Assembly: GCF_003583725.1 (NCBI RefSeq)
Contig: NZ_QXTF01000004.1
Span: 124,001-188,000, forward strand
Direction: 5' to 3'
Length of the DNA: 64,000 nt
Source: Sphingomonas edaphi
GTDB lineage: Bacteria; Pseudomonadota; Alphaproteobacteria; Sphingomonadales; Sphingomonadaceae
Below, piece by piece: positions 37,895 through 46,002 of this stretch (positions within the stretch are counted from its first letter, which is position 1; each line of letters begins with the position of its first letter). Under the pieces are notes generated by a model, which worked only from the letters and a program-made list of their open reading frames with translations, was not told the origin of the DNA and made no database searches. Position numbers and translations under genes: made by a program.

Positions 37895-37909
37895 CCGCAG
37901 ATTCTGCGG
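37895..37909. promoter_or_regulatory. 15-bp palindrome, probable Lrp operator
   Basis: CCGCAGA-T-TCTGCGG is a perfect dyad centred on 37902, in the divergent gap between the small membrane gene and lrp, 10 bp before the lrp ATG. Its core CAGATTCTG resembles Lrp/AsnC half-sites. Autoregulation and control of the permease operon are inferred. Confidence 0.55.
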
Positions 37910-37919
37910 TCTATGGCGC

Positions 37920-38399
37920 ATGGACCCGCAGGAATCGCTCGACACCATCGATCGGAACATTCTCCGAGTGCTTCAAGGCAACGGTCGCATTACCAATCAA
38001 GCGTTGGCGGACCGAGTGCACTTGTCTCCCAGCGCGTGCCTCGCTCGTCTGAAGCGTCTCGAGCACGCGGGCGTAATACAAGGTTATCACGCGCGATTAG
38101 ATCCTTATCGGTTGGGAATAGGACTGGTGTTGTTCGCGGAGGTTCAGCTGGAAGGCCGTCAGCCGGACGAGCAGGCACGATTTGAGGCTGCCGTAGCGAC
38201 GCTCCCCAATGTGGTTGAAGTGTCGGACGTCAGCGGTGACGTCGACTACATTCTCAAAGTGGTTGTTGCCGATATGCCCGAGTGGACCAGGCTTAAAGAA
38301 GAACTTGTCAGCGGGGAGCTGGGTGTCCGCCGCATTACGACCCACGTGCTAATGCGAAAGCCCAAGATTTTTACCGGCTATCCCGTCGCGGGTTCATGA
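37920..38399 (+). CDS. Lrp/AsnC-family transcriptional regulator
   Basis: A 159-residue regulator. The N-terminal HTH reads LDTIDRNILRVLQGNGRITNQALADRVHLS-type sequence ending in SPSACLARLKRLE; the C-terminal RAM domain has VVEVSDVSGDVDYILKVVV and a GVRRITTHVLM end. It senses an amino acid, probably a substrate of the divergent APC permease. ATG 37920 fits family length; the upstream extension from 37788 has none of the family features. Confidence 0.92.
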   Translation: MDPQESLDTIDRNILRVLQGNGRITNQALADRVHLSPSACLARLKRLEHAGVIQGYHARLDPYRLGIGLVLFAEVQLEGRQPDEQARFEAAVATLPNVVEVSDVSGDVDYILKVVVADMPEWTRLKEELVSGELGVRRITTHVLMRKPKIFTGYPVAGS

Positions 38400-38414
38400 C
38401 AGCCGGAAAGACGA

Positions 38415-38451
38415 TGGCGGCCAACTTGAGTCGTGTAGCTGTCGGCCGCCA
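38415..38451. terminator. Inverted repeat between convergent lrp and DUF4142 genes
   Basis: TGGCGGCC (38415-38422) and GGCCGCCA (38444-38451) pair perfectly around a 21-nt loop in the 61-bp convergent gap. It may end transcription from both sides, although no strong U tract follows. Confidence 0.35.
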
Positions 38452-38460
38452 GCGCGTAGG

Positions 38461-39027
38461 TCATTTTGGCAATGCGTTGAGCTTATCTAGGTGGCCCTGT
38501 ACCGTAGGCAGGACGTTGCTTGCGAACTCTTTTAACTGGGGCGAAGTACCGCCGGCTACGTAGTTGCTCAGGACTTGGACAGCCTCTTGGTGAGCGGCAA
38601 TCTGCTGGCTGACATATAAGCTGTCGAAATTGCTTCCTGCCGCGTTCAGCGCTTCAAGGTCGGCCTTTTGCTTCGCGCTCAATGAAGCCAGCGGAGTAAA
38701 TGACGGGGTCGATGCGCCCGCGGCTACCTTGAGGTCTTCACCGGCCTCCTTGTGATCCGCAGAGATCATCGCAGCCAGTGCTTTCAGATCAGCCGAGGTA
38801 GCCTTGCTCGCGGCCAAGTCTGCGCTCTCGACTTCAAACCTTCCACCGCCCGCAATGGCATTCGCGAAGTCGGCGTTGCCCAGCGCTGCACCTGCGCCGC
38901 CCGTTGCGGCGCTACCCGTCTCATTGAGCTGGTTTGACGCATTCAGCTCGGATGTCGACGGCTCTTTCTTGCAGCCGGAACTCACGATGGCGAGGCTGGT
39001 GGCGGCGGCGATGATCAGCAGTCGCAT
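38461..39027 (-). CDS. DUF4142 lipoprotein
   Basis: A 188-residue protein with a lipoprotein signal (lipobox VSSGC followed by KKE). The mature region is helical with ADHKEA, AHQEA and GHLDKL, matching the DUF4142 ferritin-like four-helix family; its function is unsettled, with links to envelope stress. It leads a group of small leftward genes through dodecin, but the gaps of 84-88 bp suggest separate promoters. Confidence 0.85.
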   Translation of the reverse strand: MRLLIIAAATSLAIVSSGCKKEPSTSELNASNQLNETGSAATGGAGAALGNADFANAIAGGGRFEVESADLAASKATSADLKALAAMISADHKEAGEDLKVAAGASTPSFTPLASLSAKQKADLEALNAAGSNFDSLYVSQQIAAHQEAVQVLSNYVAGGTSPQLKEFASNVLPTVQGHLDKLNALPK

Positions 39028-39110
39028 GAGAACTTCTCCGTTTATTGGAAAGCAACGTGGCAGCCCGGGCGAGGCATCGGGGGGATGACCGACGCCTCGC
39101 CCCCAACCAT

Positions 39111-39515
39111 CTAATCGGTCAGGCCGGCGGGAACCTTTCCGCCATTAGCGGCCAATTGCCGCATCACTTCCTTCTGCAGCCACATGTTCATCTCGGCACT
39201 GCCGTCTTTCTCGCCGGTGTAGCCAAGCTCGGTCGCCAGTTCCTTGCGATTGGCTAAGCTTGAGTCCATGTCGAGGAGCTTCATGAGATCGACAATAGAC
39301 GTCCGCCAGTTGAGGTCGGGATTGCCTTTTGACGCTGAGATGCTCGTCAAAACCTGCTCGACATCTACCTGTTCCGGCGCCTCCATCGTAGACGCAGGTG
39401 CAGGTGCGGCGGTAGTCGTCGGCGATCCGCTCGGAACCGAAGAGCCGGTTGGGACGGGCGCGGCCTCAGCCTTCTTGCCGAAAATTGCGTCTTTGATCTT
39501 GCCGAAAATACTCAT
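39111..39515 (-). CDS. DUF3597 protein
   Basis: A 134-residue cytosolic protein. N-terminal MSIFGKIKDAIFGKK, a low-complexity Pro/Ala/Ser/Thr linker to about residue 45, then the conserved C-terminal domain (LNWRTSIVDLMKLLDMDSS, RKELATELGYTG, MNMWLQKEVM). DUF3597 resembles small proteins with an LysM-free peptidoglycan-linked or stress role; no function is established. Confidence 0.82.
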   Translation of the reverse strand: MSIFGKIKDAIFGKKAEAAPVPTGSSVPSGSPTTTAAPAPASTMEAPEQVDVEQVLTSISASKGNPDLNWRTSIVDLMKLLDMDSSLANRKELATELGYTGEKDGSAEMNMWLQKEVMRQLAANGGKVPAGLTD

Positions 39516-39544
39516 GGTCTCTCTCCCACAAATTCAAATTTATC

Positions 39545-40135
39545 TTATCGGCCCAGATACTTGCCGGCGGCGCCGATCAGGTCGTCGAGAATGCTTCCAG
39601 ACCCGGCAGGCGATCGCGGCGCGCTTGCCAAGCCACTGTCGGACGCTGGTTGCCCGCCAAGAATGCCGCCAAGCGCCCCGCCAAGCCCGCCTTGACCCTG
39701 GCCCGCCTGTTTCATGACGTAGCCAGCCGCGATCATGGCAAGGATTGGCAGCATTTTCTTGAGGAGCGATGGCTCCACGCCGGATTGGGCCGCCGCGCTG
39801 GCGGCAACGGCTCGACTCCCGTCTTTGGAGCCGAAGACCTGTCCGAGAATCTGGTTGCCCTTTTCAACCTCGGTGGGCTCGCTGGAAGTGACATTGTCGA
39901 GCAGGTTTCCACCGCCCAGTCCGCCAATACTGCCCAGCAGTCCACCCAGGCCGCCGAGACCAGGGAACGCGCCCGCGGCCTGAGCTTCAGGCGCACCGAC
40001 CGGGTTTTGAAATCCGGACAAGATGGATGGCAATAAAGCTGTAGCACCGGCTTGCGCTGTTGCAGGGTCGACGCCTAACTCGCGCGAAACCGCCTCTATG
40101 GCGTTCGTTTGCTGCAGCATTTGTTCGATGTTCAT
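39545..40135 (-). CDS. DUF937 protein
   Basis: A 196-residue protein. An N-terminal helical part (IEAVSRELGVDPATAQAGA, TALLPSILSGF) is followed by Gly-rich stretches (FPGLGGLGGLLGS) and a helical KKMLPILAMIAAGYVMKQ typical of DUF937/YidB-like proteins. Function unknown; the glycine-rich segments suggest a flexible or assembly-prone protein. Confidence 0.82.
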   Translation of the reverse strand: MNIEQMLQQTNAIEAVSRELGVDPATAQAGATALLPSILSGFQNPVGAPEAQAAGAFPGLGGLGGLLGSIGGLGGGNLLDNVTSSEPTEVEKGNQILGQVFGSKDGSRAVAASAAAQSGVEPSLLKKMLPILAMIAAGYVMKQAGQGQGGLGGALGGILGGQPASDSGLASAPRSPAGSGSILDDLIGAAGKYLGR

Positions 40136-40223
40136 GGCCCCGCTCCTGTCGCGAAATAAGTTCGCTCAGGACATACGTTTGGGGCCAGCAATAGTTCAGA
40201 GCGCGACCGAAATCAGGCGCACT

Positions 40224-40424
40224 TCAATCGACGATAAACGTCACTGCGAGCGTGACACGCCATTCGGTAACCGAATTGTCGCGGACTACTGCTTTGGTGT
40301 CTTTGACCCAAGCGCCCTCAATATTATCAAGTGTTTCGCCTACTTTAGCGATGCCGCTCCGAACGGCGTCTTCGATCCCGCTCGTTGAGCTCGCTACAAT
40401 CTCGATAGTCTTGGCGACTGCCAT
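40224..40424 (-). CDS. Dodecin
   Basis: A 66-residue flavin-binding protein. KTIEIVASSTSGIEDAVRSG, ETLDNIEGAWV and the Trp/Gln-type flavin face (EWRVTLAVTF) match dodecins, which form hollow dodecamers that store and quench flavins. The ribosome site GGAGAAAACAG lies before the ATG. The 250-bp gap that follows (40425-40674) contains nothing else I can support. Confidence 0.92.
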   Translation of the reverse strand: MAVAKTIEIVASSTSGIEDAVRSGIAKVGETLDNIEGAWVKDTKAVVRDNSVTEWRVTLAVTFIVD

Positions 40425-40674
40425 CTGTTTTCTCCGATACCCTAGCGTTTGCGTCGTGCCTAATCATCCCGAGCTAAGACTGATGACATATCGCTCAAAC
40501 CGTCACGGCCCCCGCATTTGCGAGGCCAACGCTGCCTTTCTGGGCGTTGCGGCACGCGCAATCATACAACGTGAACTGATGCCAGAGTAGCGAAATGGTT
40601 CAGGTCATCCGGAAGTTGAGACCCTGAAACTCATCCTCGCCATCGATGCCGAGCGATTACTCGTTCTCGGTCGT

Positions 40675-41664
40675 TCACTTCTTGTCCGCCGCCCAGACTC
40701 CCGTGATCGTCCCCCAAAGCTGACTGAACGGGTTGATGTACGGCGCTTTGAACGAGGCAATTAGTTCGCTCGCCTGCGGCCCAGTAAAATAGCCTCCAAA
40801 CCAGCTGTCGTCCGTCGACCCCGGCACATCGAACTTGCCGGTGAAGGTGGTGCTTCCTGCCGAGTAAACCGTGTCGCGGAACCGATATTCGCCCAGCGGA
40901 TGCAAATCCCAGCCGTCGCTCACGGAAGGATTCATCACACCGCTCAGCGCCCCACTAGCAAAGTTGAAGCTTAGATCCACTGTCCCGTAAATGTCGTAGT
41001 GGTCGCTGCTCACCCCACGAACCTGGCCTGCGTACCCAGCCGAGCCCGTAACTGGTATTTCGCCAGCGAGTGTCGGAATCCCGTACGCGAAGACGCCCCG
41101 GGACATTATGTCATTGCCTTCGGCATCCTTCGTGTAACCGGACCAGCTGCCCAAGCTCGAGTAAGTCAAGTTGTCGTCGAATTCAGGCCAGGTAAGCGTC
41201 ACCCTCAGATCTTGAAGCTCGCCGCTGTCTCCCTTTGTGACCGTGTTGTACGTGCCGGTGAAATTGATCCAACCGGACTCGTCGTATGAGCCATTTCCTC
41301 CTAATGTGACGAGGCGGCCGGTTTCGAAGTCCGGTATAGAAATCGTATAGAGCCCATCGGCAGCCGAATAAGCGAATTGGACGTCGTCGGCGCTGAGCTT
41401 GGTGGGTCCAACCGGCCAACGCTCCGGAGAATAGTCCGACTGCCCTCCCGCACTGACCACAACAAACGGCAGATTGCTCTGCAAGCCGATGCTCCCATCC
41501 GGAATAGGCGGCGGACCCGGTGGCGGCGGCGGAGGTGGCGGCGGCGGTGGCGGTGGCGGTGGCACAGTGGCGACTCCTGCGCCGCTTCCCCCACCTCCGC
41601 AGGCCGTGAGCGCAATTGCTGCTCCGAACAGGCCGACCAGCTTCAATCGCGATAAACCAGGCAT
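40675..41664 (-). CDS. TbpB-like beta-barrel lipoprotein with polyproline linker
   Basis: A 329-residue lipoprotein (signal ending LTAC, then GGGGSGAG). A tract of 15 consecutive prolines follows at 41518-41562, then a Gly/Asp/Ser-rich beta domain whose C-terminal GGYFTGPQASELIASF resembles the transferrin-binding-protein B barrel (GxFxGPxAxEL). It is probably surface-exposed; the ligand is unknown. GGAG precedes the ATG at 41664. The polyproline stretch needs EF-P for translation and its CCG/CCA repeat is prone to slippage. Confidence 0.75.
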   Translation of the reverse strand: MPGLSRLKLVGLFGAAIALTACGGGGSGAGVATVPPPPPPPPPPPPPPPGPPPIPDGSIGLQSNLPFVVVSAGGQSDYSPERWPVGPTKLSADDVQFAYSAADGLYTISIPDFETGRLVTLGGNGSYDESGWINFTGTYNTVTKGDSGELQDLRVTLTWPEFDDNLTYSSLGSWSGYTKDAEGNDIMSRGVFAYGIPTLAGEIPVTGSAGYAGQVRGVSSDHYDIYGTVDLSFNFASGALSGVMNPSVSDGWDLHPLGEYRFRDTVYSAGSTTFTGKFDVPGSTDDSWFGGYFTGPQASELIASFKAPYINPFSQLWGTITGVWAADKK

Positions 41665-41819
41665 CGGAATCTCCGTTCGCAAAATCCATGCCGGATTTTG
41701 CTCAACGAAGGTCCAAAGGCGATGAAGATGTCCTGATGAAGAACCGATGATCTGGCGATGCGGCATTTATGCTTCGCGACGAGCTGCCCTCTCGCAACTG
41801 GCCCATCAACTCGAGTTCG

Positions 41820-42713
41820 TTACCCCACCTGGCAAATTTCGCGAACGCTATTCCTTAGCCAGCGATGGGCCGGGTCGCCCTCGAGTCGAGGATGCCAAAG
41901 CAGCGAAATCGTGAATTCCGGTGCGAGGACGGGTAGCGCGAACGTCTGCATATCCGCCCGCATTTGCTCGGTATGTCGTTCCGGTACGGTTGCGATCAAA
42001 TCTGAACCACGTGCCAACGCCAATGCGGCGGAAAAACCGTCGACGGTGACAGCGACGTCACGAGCGTATCCCGCCTCTGCAAGCCGATCGTCGACACCGC
42101 CGAGGTCGATCCCCTCCCTCCAGGCGATTACGTGCCTCGCCTCTGCGTAGCCCTCGATCGTTAGTCCTTGGCGCACAAGCGCATGGCCTGCGCGAGTGAC
42201 AGCAACATACCTGTCGGAAAACAGCGCTTGAGCCCGAACCTCGGGCCCTATCGAGGCAGCAACAACCCCGGTCTCCAGATCGACCGTACCGTCGCGAAGT
42301 CCTTGGCTGCTCTTATCGAGCTTACGAACGAAGCGAAGCTGAACACTGGGCGCCTCCTCACTCACTTTCTGGATCAGGCGCGGGCCGAAAGTTTCAGCGA
42401 ACCCATCGCTTGCCCTGATGGTGAACGTTCGGTGCAAGGTCGCCAATTCCAGTCCGTCGGACGGTCGAAGGAGCACTTGAGCCTCTTCCACGAGCTCTCG
42501 TACCTTGGCCCTCATTTCCTCAGCACGCGGCGTGGGAACTAGACCTCTCCCCGCTCGAACCAGGATCTGGTCCCCGGTAACATTACGGAGTCGGGCCAAG
42601 GCCCGGCTCATCGCAGATGGACTTAATGCCAACCGTTTTGCCGCGCGGGTGACGTTGCCCTCGTCGAGGAGGACGTCGAGGGTTTCCAGCAGGTTCAAAT
42701 CAGGCCTGAACAT
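41820..42713 (-). CDS. LysR-family regulator
   Basis: A 297-residue regulator. N-terminal HTH with RPDLNLLETLDVLLDEGN, then VTRAAKRLALSPSAMSRALAR; effector-binding domain to the end. ATG 42713 is used; the longer frame begins with a TTG at 42743. It is divergent from a cupin-MFS-hydrolase unit, which it probably controls; an 8-bp inverted repeat lies between. Confidence 0.9.
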   Translation of the reverse strand: MFRPDLNLLETLDVLLDEGNVTRAAKRLALSPSAMSRALARLRNVTGDQILVRAGRGLVPTPRAEEMRAKVRELVEEAQVLLRPSDGLELATLHRTFTIRASDGFAETFGPRLIQKVSEEAPSVQLRFVRKLDKSSQGLRDGTVDLETGVVAASIGPEVRAQALFSDRYVAVTRAGHALVRQGLTIEGYAEARHVIAWREGIDLGGVDDRLAEAGYARDVAVTVDGFSAALALARGSDLIATVPERHTEQMRADMQTFALPVLAPEFTISLLWHPRLEGDPAHRWLRNSVREICQVG

Positions 42714-42754
42714 TGCATTTTGATAAGGCGTTTTACGCAACAATGGAATGCAAT
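42712..42754. promoter_or_regulatory. Inverted repeats between divergent LysR and cupin genes
   Basis: ATTGCATT (42712-42719) and AATGCAAT (42747-42754) are exact inverse complements; AAGGCG (42725-42730) and CGCCTT (42760-42765) form a second pair. These overlap the LysR start and fit an autoregulatory LysR operator, but no binding site is proved. Confidence 0.35.
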
Positions 42755-42820
42755 TGATGCGCCTTCTGCAATGTAGGTCGCGGGATTATCCGAGGTCGGC
42801 GAACACATTGGAGACCCGCG

Positions 42821-43369
42821 ATGGCGAAGACTGCGTTGGAAGCATTTGTTGCGGATGTGCGCAGCGTATGGGGTCCGATCAACTCTGACCTGGTGCGCCA
42901 AACTCAAGAATGGATGAACCGCCTCACTTCGGCGAATGAGAAAGAAGATTGGCTAGCCTCGCTTCTCAGCGAGCGACCGGCCACGCGCGAGCTTCACCGA
43001 GATCCGTCCCATGGCTTCATGCTCCTCGCCCATGGTGAGCAGGCCGGCCTTTACCGCGCGCCCCACGATCATGGCCGCGCATGGGTCTGCTACGCCGTCC
43101 AGTCCGGCGAGCTAGAAATCAGCACCTACGTGCGCGTTCCATGGGGCGATGGATCGCGACTGGTTCGGCGCGAAACACACATTCTTCGCCCCGGGCACGC
43201 ACGTCTCTATTTTCCCGGGGACATCCACGACACGCGCTGCCTGACTGAACAGGCTCTGGTCTTCCGCTTTACCGAGCGTGATCTGCGGCATGAGGATCAA
43301 GTGGAAAACAAGCTGACCCGGTTCATCGAGCAGGATGGCCATTGGGTTTCCCCGCCAGTCGTCGCATGA
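42821..43369 (+). CDS. Cupin-domain protein
   Basis: A 182-residue protein with a cupin barrel. Metal-type ligands are suggested by HDHGRAW and GELEIS in motif 1 and by YFPGDIHDT in motif 2, similar to cysteine dioxygenase-like cupins. The substrate is unknown. It overlaps the MFS gene start (ATGA), so the two are translationally coupled; it may act on a compound handled by that exporter. Confidence 0.75.
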   Translation: MAKTALEAFVADVRSVWGPINSDLVRQTQEWMNRLTSANEKEDWLASLLSERPATRELHRDPSHGFMLLAHGEQAGLYRAPHDHGRAWVCYAVQSGELEISTYVRVPWGDGSRLVRRETHILRPGHARLYFPGDIHDTRCLTEQALVFRFTERDLRHEDQVENKLTRFIEQDGHWVSPPVVA

Positions 43370-44706
43370 AGATCCGCGAACACCTGAGCCTTCTTGCCGT
43401 CCTTTGTTCGATGGCAATGGTGGTGCTGGATGCTGGCATGCTCAACGTTGCACTGCCTACCTTATCCAACGCGCTGGCTGTTGGACCAGCAGACATCATC
43501 TGGTCAGTGAGCGCTTACCAGATGGCGCTGCTGGTGGGACTGCTCCCATCGGCGCAACTGGCGGAGCGCTTTGGTCACCGCAGGATGTTCGTGGCCGGCC
43601 TCATGATTTACCTCGCGGCCTCGGTGCTGTGTTCAGTGTCTCCCAATCTCTTGGCGCTCTTAGTTGGGAGAGTATTCCAGGGCCTCGGCGGCGCCGTGAT
43701 CATGGCATTAGGCATTGCGATCTTGCGTGTCGTGCTGGGCCCAGACCGGCTTGGGAAAGCGATAGGTTGGAACGCGCTGGTTGTGGCGCTGAGTTCCGCG
43801 GCTGCCCCTGCCCTAGCCGCTGCCATCCTGGCTGCGGGATCTTGGCAGTGGCTTTTCCTGGCGAAGCTCCCAATCGGAATCGTCGCATTGGCCGCCAGCA
43901 TTGGCTTTCCGCCGAGCAACAGCACGCGAAGCTCTATCGATGGCGTCGCAATCGTCATCCATGCGGCGTCGGCAGTGCTCATACTTTTCGCGTTCGAGCG
44001 TCTGAATAGCCAGCCCGCCATGGCGACGGTCGCATTGGTTGGCGTAGCGGGCCTCGCCAGATGGATGATTGCGCGTGAGAAGATGCGCCAAGTTCCGCTC
44101 TGGCCAGTGGACTTGCTGGCGAACCGACCGCTACGGACTGCCGTCTATGCATCGGTAGCCTGTTTCACGGCGCAGTCGGCTGGTTTGGTAGCCTTGCCCT
44201 TACTGCTACAGTTAGGCTTGGGCACGAGTGTCATCGATACTGCTATTGTGATGATGTTCTGGCCCGTTGCAGTAGCAGTTACTGCTCCGATCGCTGGGCG
44301 GCTCTCGGAACGCGCCGATCCGTCTATTCTATGTTCGATAGGAGGCATGCTTCTCGGCGCAGGCCTCCTGATTGCCTGTTTCTCCCCCGCGAGTGCTGGC
44401 CTATCCCCGTATGTCGCCGCAGCGGTCGTAAGCGGAGCCGGGTTTGGACTATTCCAAGTGCCCAACAATCGAACGATGTTCCTATCGGCACCCCCCGATC
44501 GCGCAGCGGCAGCGGGCGGGATGCAGGGGAGCGCTCGGCTGTCCGGCCAAACGTTTGGAACTCTACTCGTTGGTCTGCTCCTCGGCTATTACCCAACTAC
44601 CGACGCAGTCAGTCTGGCAGTGGGCCTGGGCGGACTCAGTGCATTGGTAGCCTCGATGGTCAGCTTTTCGAATTTACCGCGCTTCGTGCAGCGCCATCAC
44701 GCGTAG
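43366..44706 (+). CDS. MFS drug/proton antiporter, DHA2 family
   Basis: A 446-residue transporter. MAMVVLDAGMLNVALPTL (helix 1), WSVSAYQMAL (helix 2), QLAERFGHRRMF (loop 2-3), VFQGLGGAVIMALG (helix 4 region) and the acidic start of helix 1 match EmrB/QacA-like exporters, probably 14 helices. ATG 43366 overlaps the cupin stop. It is likely an efflux pump under the divergent LysR. Confidence 0.9.
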   Translation: MKIREHLSLLAVLCSMAMVVLDAGMLNVALPTLSNALAVGPADIIWSVSAYQMALLVGLLPSAQLAERFGHRRMFVAGLMIYLAASVLCSVSPNLLALLVGRVFQGLGGAVIMALGIAILRVVLGPDRLGKAIGWNALVVALSSAAAPALAAAILAAGSWQWLFLAKLPIGIVALAASIGFPPSNSTRSSIDGVAIVIHAASAVLILFAFERLNSQPAMATVALVGVAGLARWMIAREKMRQVPLWPVDLLANRPLRTAVYASVACFTAQSAGLVALPLLLQLGLGTSVIDTAIVMMFWPVAVAVTAPIAGRLSERADPSILCSIGGMLLGAGLLIACFSPASAGLSPYVAAAVVSGAGFGLFQVPNNRTMFLSAPPDRAAAAGGMQGSARLSGQTFGTLLVGLLLGYYPTTDAVSLAVGLGGLSALVASMVSFSNLPRFVQRHHA

Positions 44707-44735
44707 GCGTAATCTCCACGAATGGGAGCTCCCCT

Positions 44736-45683
44736 ATGAATACGATAACATCAATACTTGCGGGTCTATTCCTCGGTGCCCTGGCTATCGCCCCTTCCTT
44801 CGCGTGGACGCCTGACGCCACTGCATCGTCGATCTCCGTTTCCCAAGCCGTCGTGGAAGACGCCGGTCACGCCCGCATTCCCGTCGTCATCTGGGCACCC
44901 GCTACTGGAGAAAAACTACCGCTCATCGTCATGTCGCATGGCACGGGGGCCGGTCCATTAGCACACGTCGACACGGCGCAAGCTCTGGCTGACGCTGGAT
45001 TTGTCGTGGTTGCTCCAATGCATCCCGGAGACAATTTCCAGGAGGATGTCTCAGTCGGTAAACACCAGTGGTTCGTGGACCGATCGAGGCACGTCTCCAA
45101 AGTCCTAGACTATATGCTGGGCCAGTGGGACGGACGCATGCGTCTTGCCCCGTCCCGGGTCGGCATGTTCGGCATGTCCGCCGGAGCCACCACCGCTCTT
45201 ATCTCGGCCGGCGGAAAGCTGGACCTCGCGAGCGTGGATGAGCACTGCAAGAAGCAGCCGGAATTCGTCTGCAAGATCATGACGCCTGCAGCGCCCGAAA
45301 CCACACCACCCCCGTTCGTTCGGGAGCCGCGGATTGTTGCTGAAGTGATCGTTGCACCTGGCCTCAGCTTTGCGTTTGAGCCCAACGGTCTTAGCGACGT
45401 AAAGATTCCCGTTCAGCTCTGGTCGGGATCCTCAGACGAGACCGTCCCCTATGCGACGAATTCCGGGGTTATTCGAAAACTTCTCAAAGGCCAGGTCGAG
45501 TTTCATTCCGTTGAGAATGCGGTGCATCTCTCCTTTCTTGCGCCCTGCACCCCAGAGAGCCCGCCCTTCATTTGCAAAGATAATCCAGGCTTCGATCGGT
45601 CCGCCTTTCACCAAACCTTCAATCGCAATGTTGTGAGCTTCTTTCGAGCGCACCTTCGGGGCCCGTCCAGCGGTGGCAAATGA
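44736..45683 (+). CDS. Secreted alpha/beta hydrolase, dienelactone-hydrolase/PAF-AH-like
   Basis: A 315-residue protein with a signal peptide (LAGLFLGALAIAPSFAW). Oxyanion loop SHGTGAGP, nucleophile elbow GMSAGATTA, Asp in SDETVP and His in NAVHLSF give a complete catalytic triad. The substrate is unknown. GGGAG lies eight bases before the ATG; the longer frame from 44331 lies in another frame of the MFS gene and is not used. Last gene of the LysR-linked cluster, upstream of the trp leader. Confidence 0.88.
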   Translation: MNTITSILAGLFLGALAIAPSFAWTPDATASSISVSQAVVEDAGHARIPVVIWAPATGEKLPLIVMSHGTGAGPLAHVDTAQALADAGFVVVAPMHPGDNFQEDVSVGKHQWFVDRSRHVSKVLDYMLGQWDGRMRLAPSRVGMFGMSAGATTALISAGGKLDLASVDEHCKKQPEFVCKIMTPAAPETTPPPFVREPRIVAEVIVAPGLSFAFEPNGLSDVKIPVQLWSGSSDETVPYATNSGVIRKLLKGQVEFHSVENAVHLSFLAPCTPESPPFICKDNPGFDRSAFHQTFNRNVVSFFRAHLRGPSSGGK

Positions 45684-45810
45684 CGATCGGGGACGAAATA
45701 ACGCTCAAAAGGGCGCGGCAGAACAGCTGTTTTCTGCGAAGAATGCACCGGACTTGTGGCTTTCAACGCGATCGATTGACATCCCGCCAAAGTTGAGGTC
45801 CCCTACGTGC

Positions 45811-45912
45811 ATGCGTGAATCATCCGCCCTGACGACCAATCCGACCGCTGCGACCCTGTCGCTGCGTTGGTGGTGGCGTGGGCCCGAGCGATGGCGCGCG
45901 CGCAGCCGATAA
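45811..45912 (+). CDS. trpL: trp operon leader peptide
   Basis: A 33-residue peptide from ATG 45811 to TAA 45910-45912. It carries three tandem Trp codons at 45868-45876 (residues 20-22) and a fourth at 45892-45894. It lies upstream of trpD with an antiterminator and terminator just after. Ribosome stalling at the Trp codons when Trp-tRNA is scarce would leave 45888-45896 free to pair with 45946-45954 and prevent termination. A perfect TTGACA lies at 45776-45781 but has no well-spaced -10, so the promoter is not assigned. No trpE or trpG follows. Confidence 0.85.
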   Translation: MRESSALTTNPTAATLSLRWWWRGPERWRARSR

Positions 45913-45954
45913 TCCGTGGTTTCCCGGATCATCTGACTGAAGGCCCGCCATCGC
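45888..45954 (+). promoter_or_regulatory. trp attenuator antiterminator pairing
   Basis: GCGATGGCG (45888-45896) is the exact 9-nt inverse complement of CGCCATCGC (45946-45954), which holds part of the terminator 5' arm. The two structures exclude each other. The left segment starts 12 nt after the last tandem Trp codon and lies inside the leader peptide frame, the arrangement expected of classical attenuation. Confidence 0.75.
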
Positions 45955-45971
45955 AGCGGGCCTTTTCTTTT
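45940..45971 (+). terminator. Attenuator terminator of the trp operon
   Basis: AAGGCCCGC (45940-45948) and GCGGGCCTT (45956-45964) form a perfect 9-bp GC-rich stem with a 7-nt loop, followed by TTTTCTTTT (45963-45971). It lies 32 bp upstream of the trpD ATG and downstream of the leader peptide. Confidence 0.9.
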
Positions 45972-46002
45972 GCGCGCACGCCACTCCCCAAGGATTCAAC
46001 TT

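Noticed and set aside
41518-41562. GGC/GGT-rich repeat as a tandem-repeat or CRISPR-like element
   Set aside because: It is in frame inside a lipoprotein gene and encodes a polyproline linker; there are no spacers.
45776-45781. TTGACA as the trp promoter -35
   Set aside because: No -10-like hexamer lies 16-18 bp downstream; the promoter remains unassigned.
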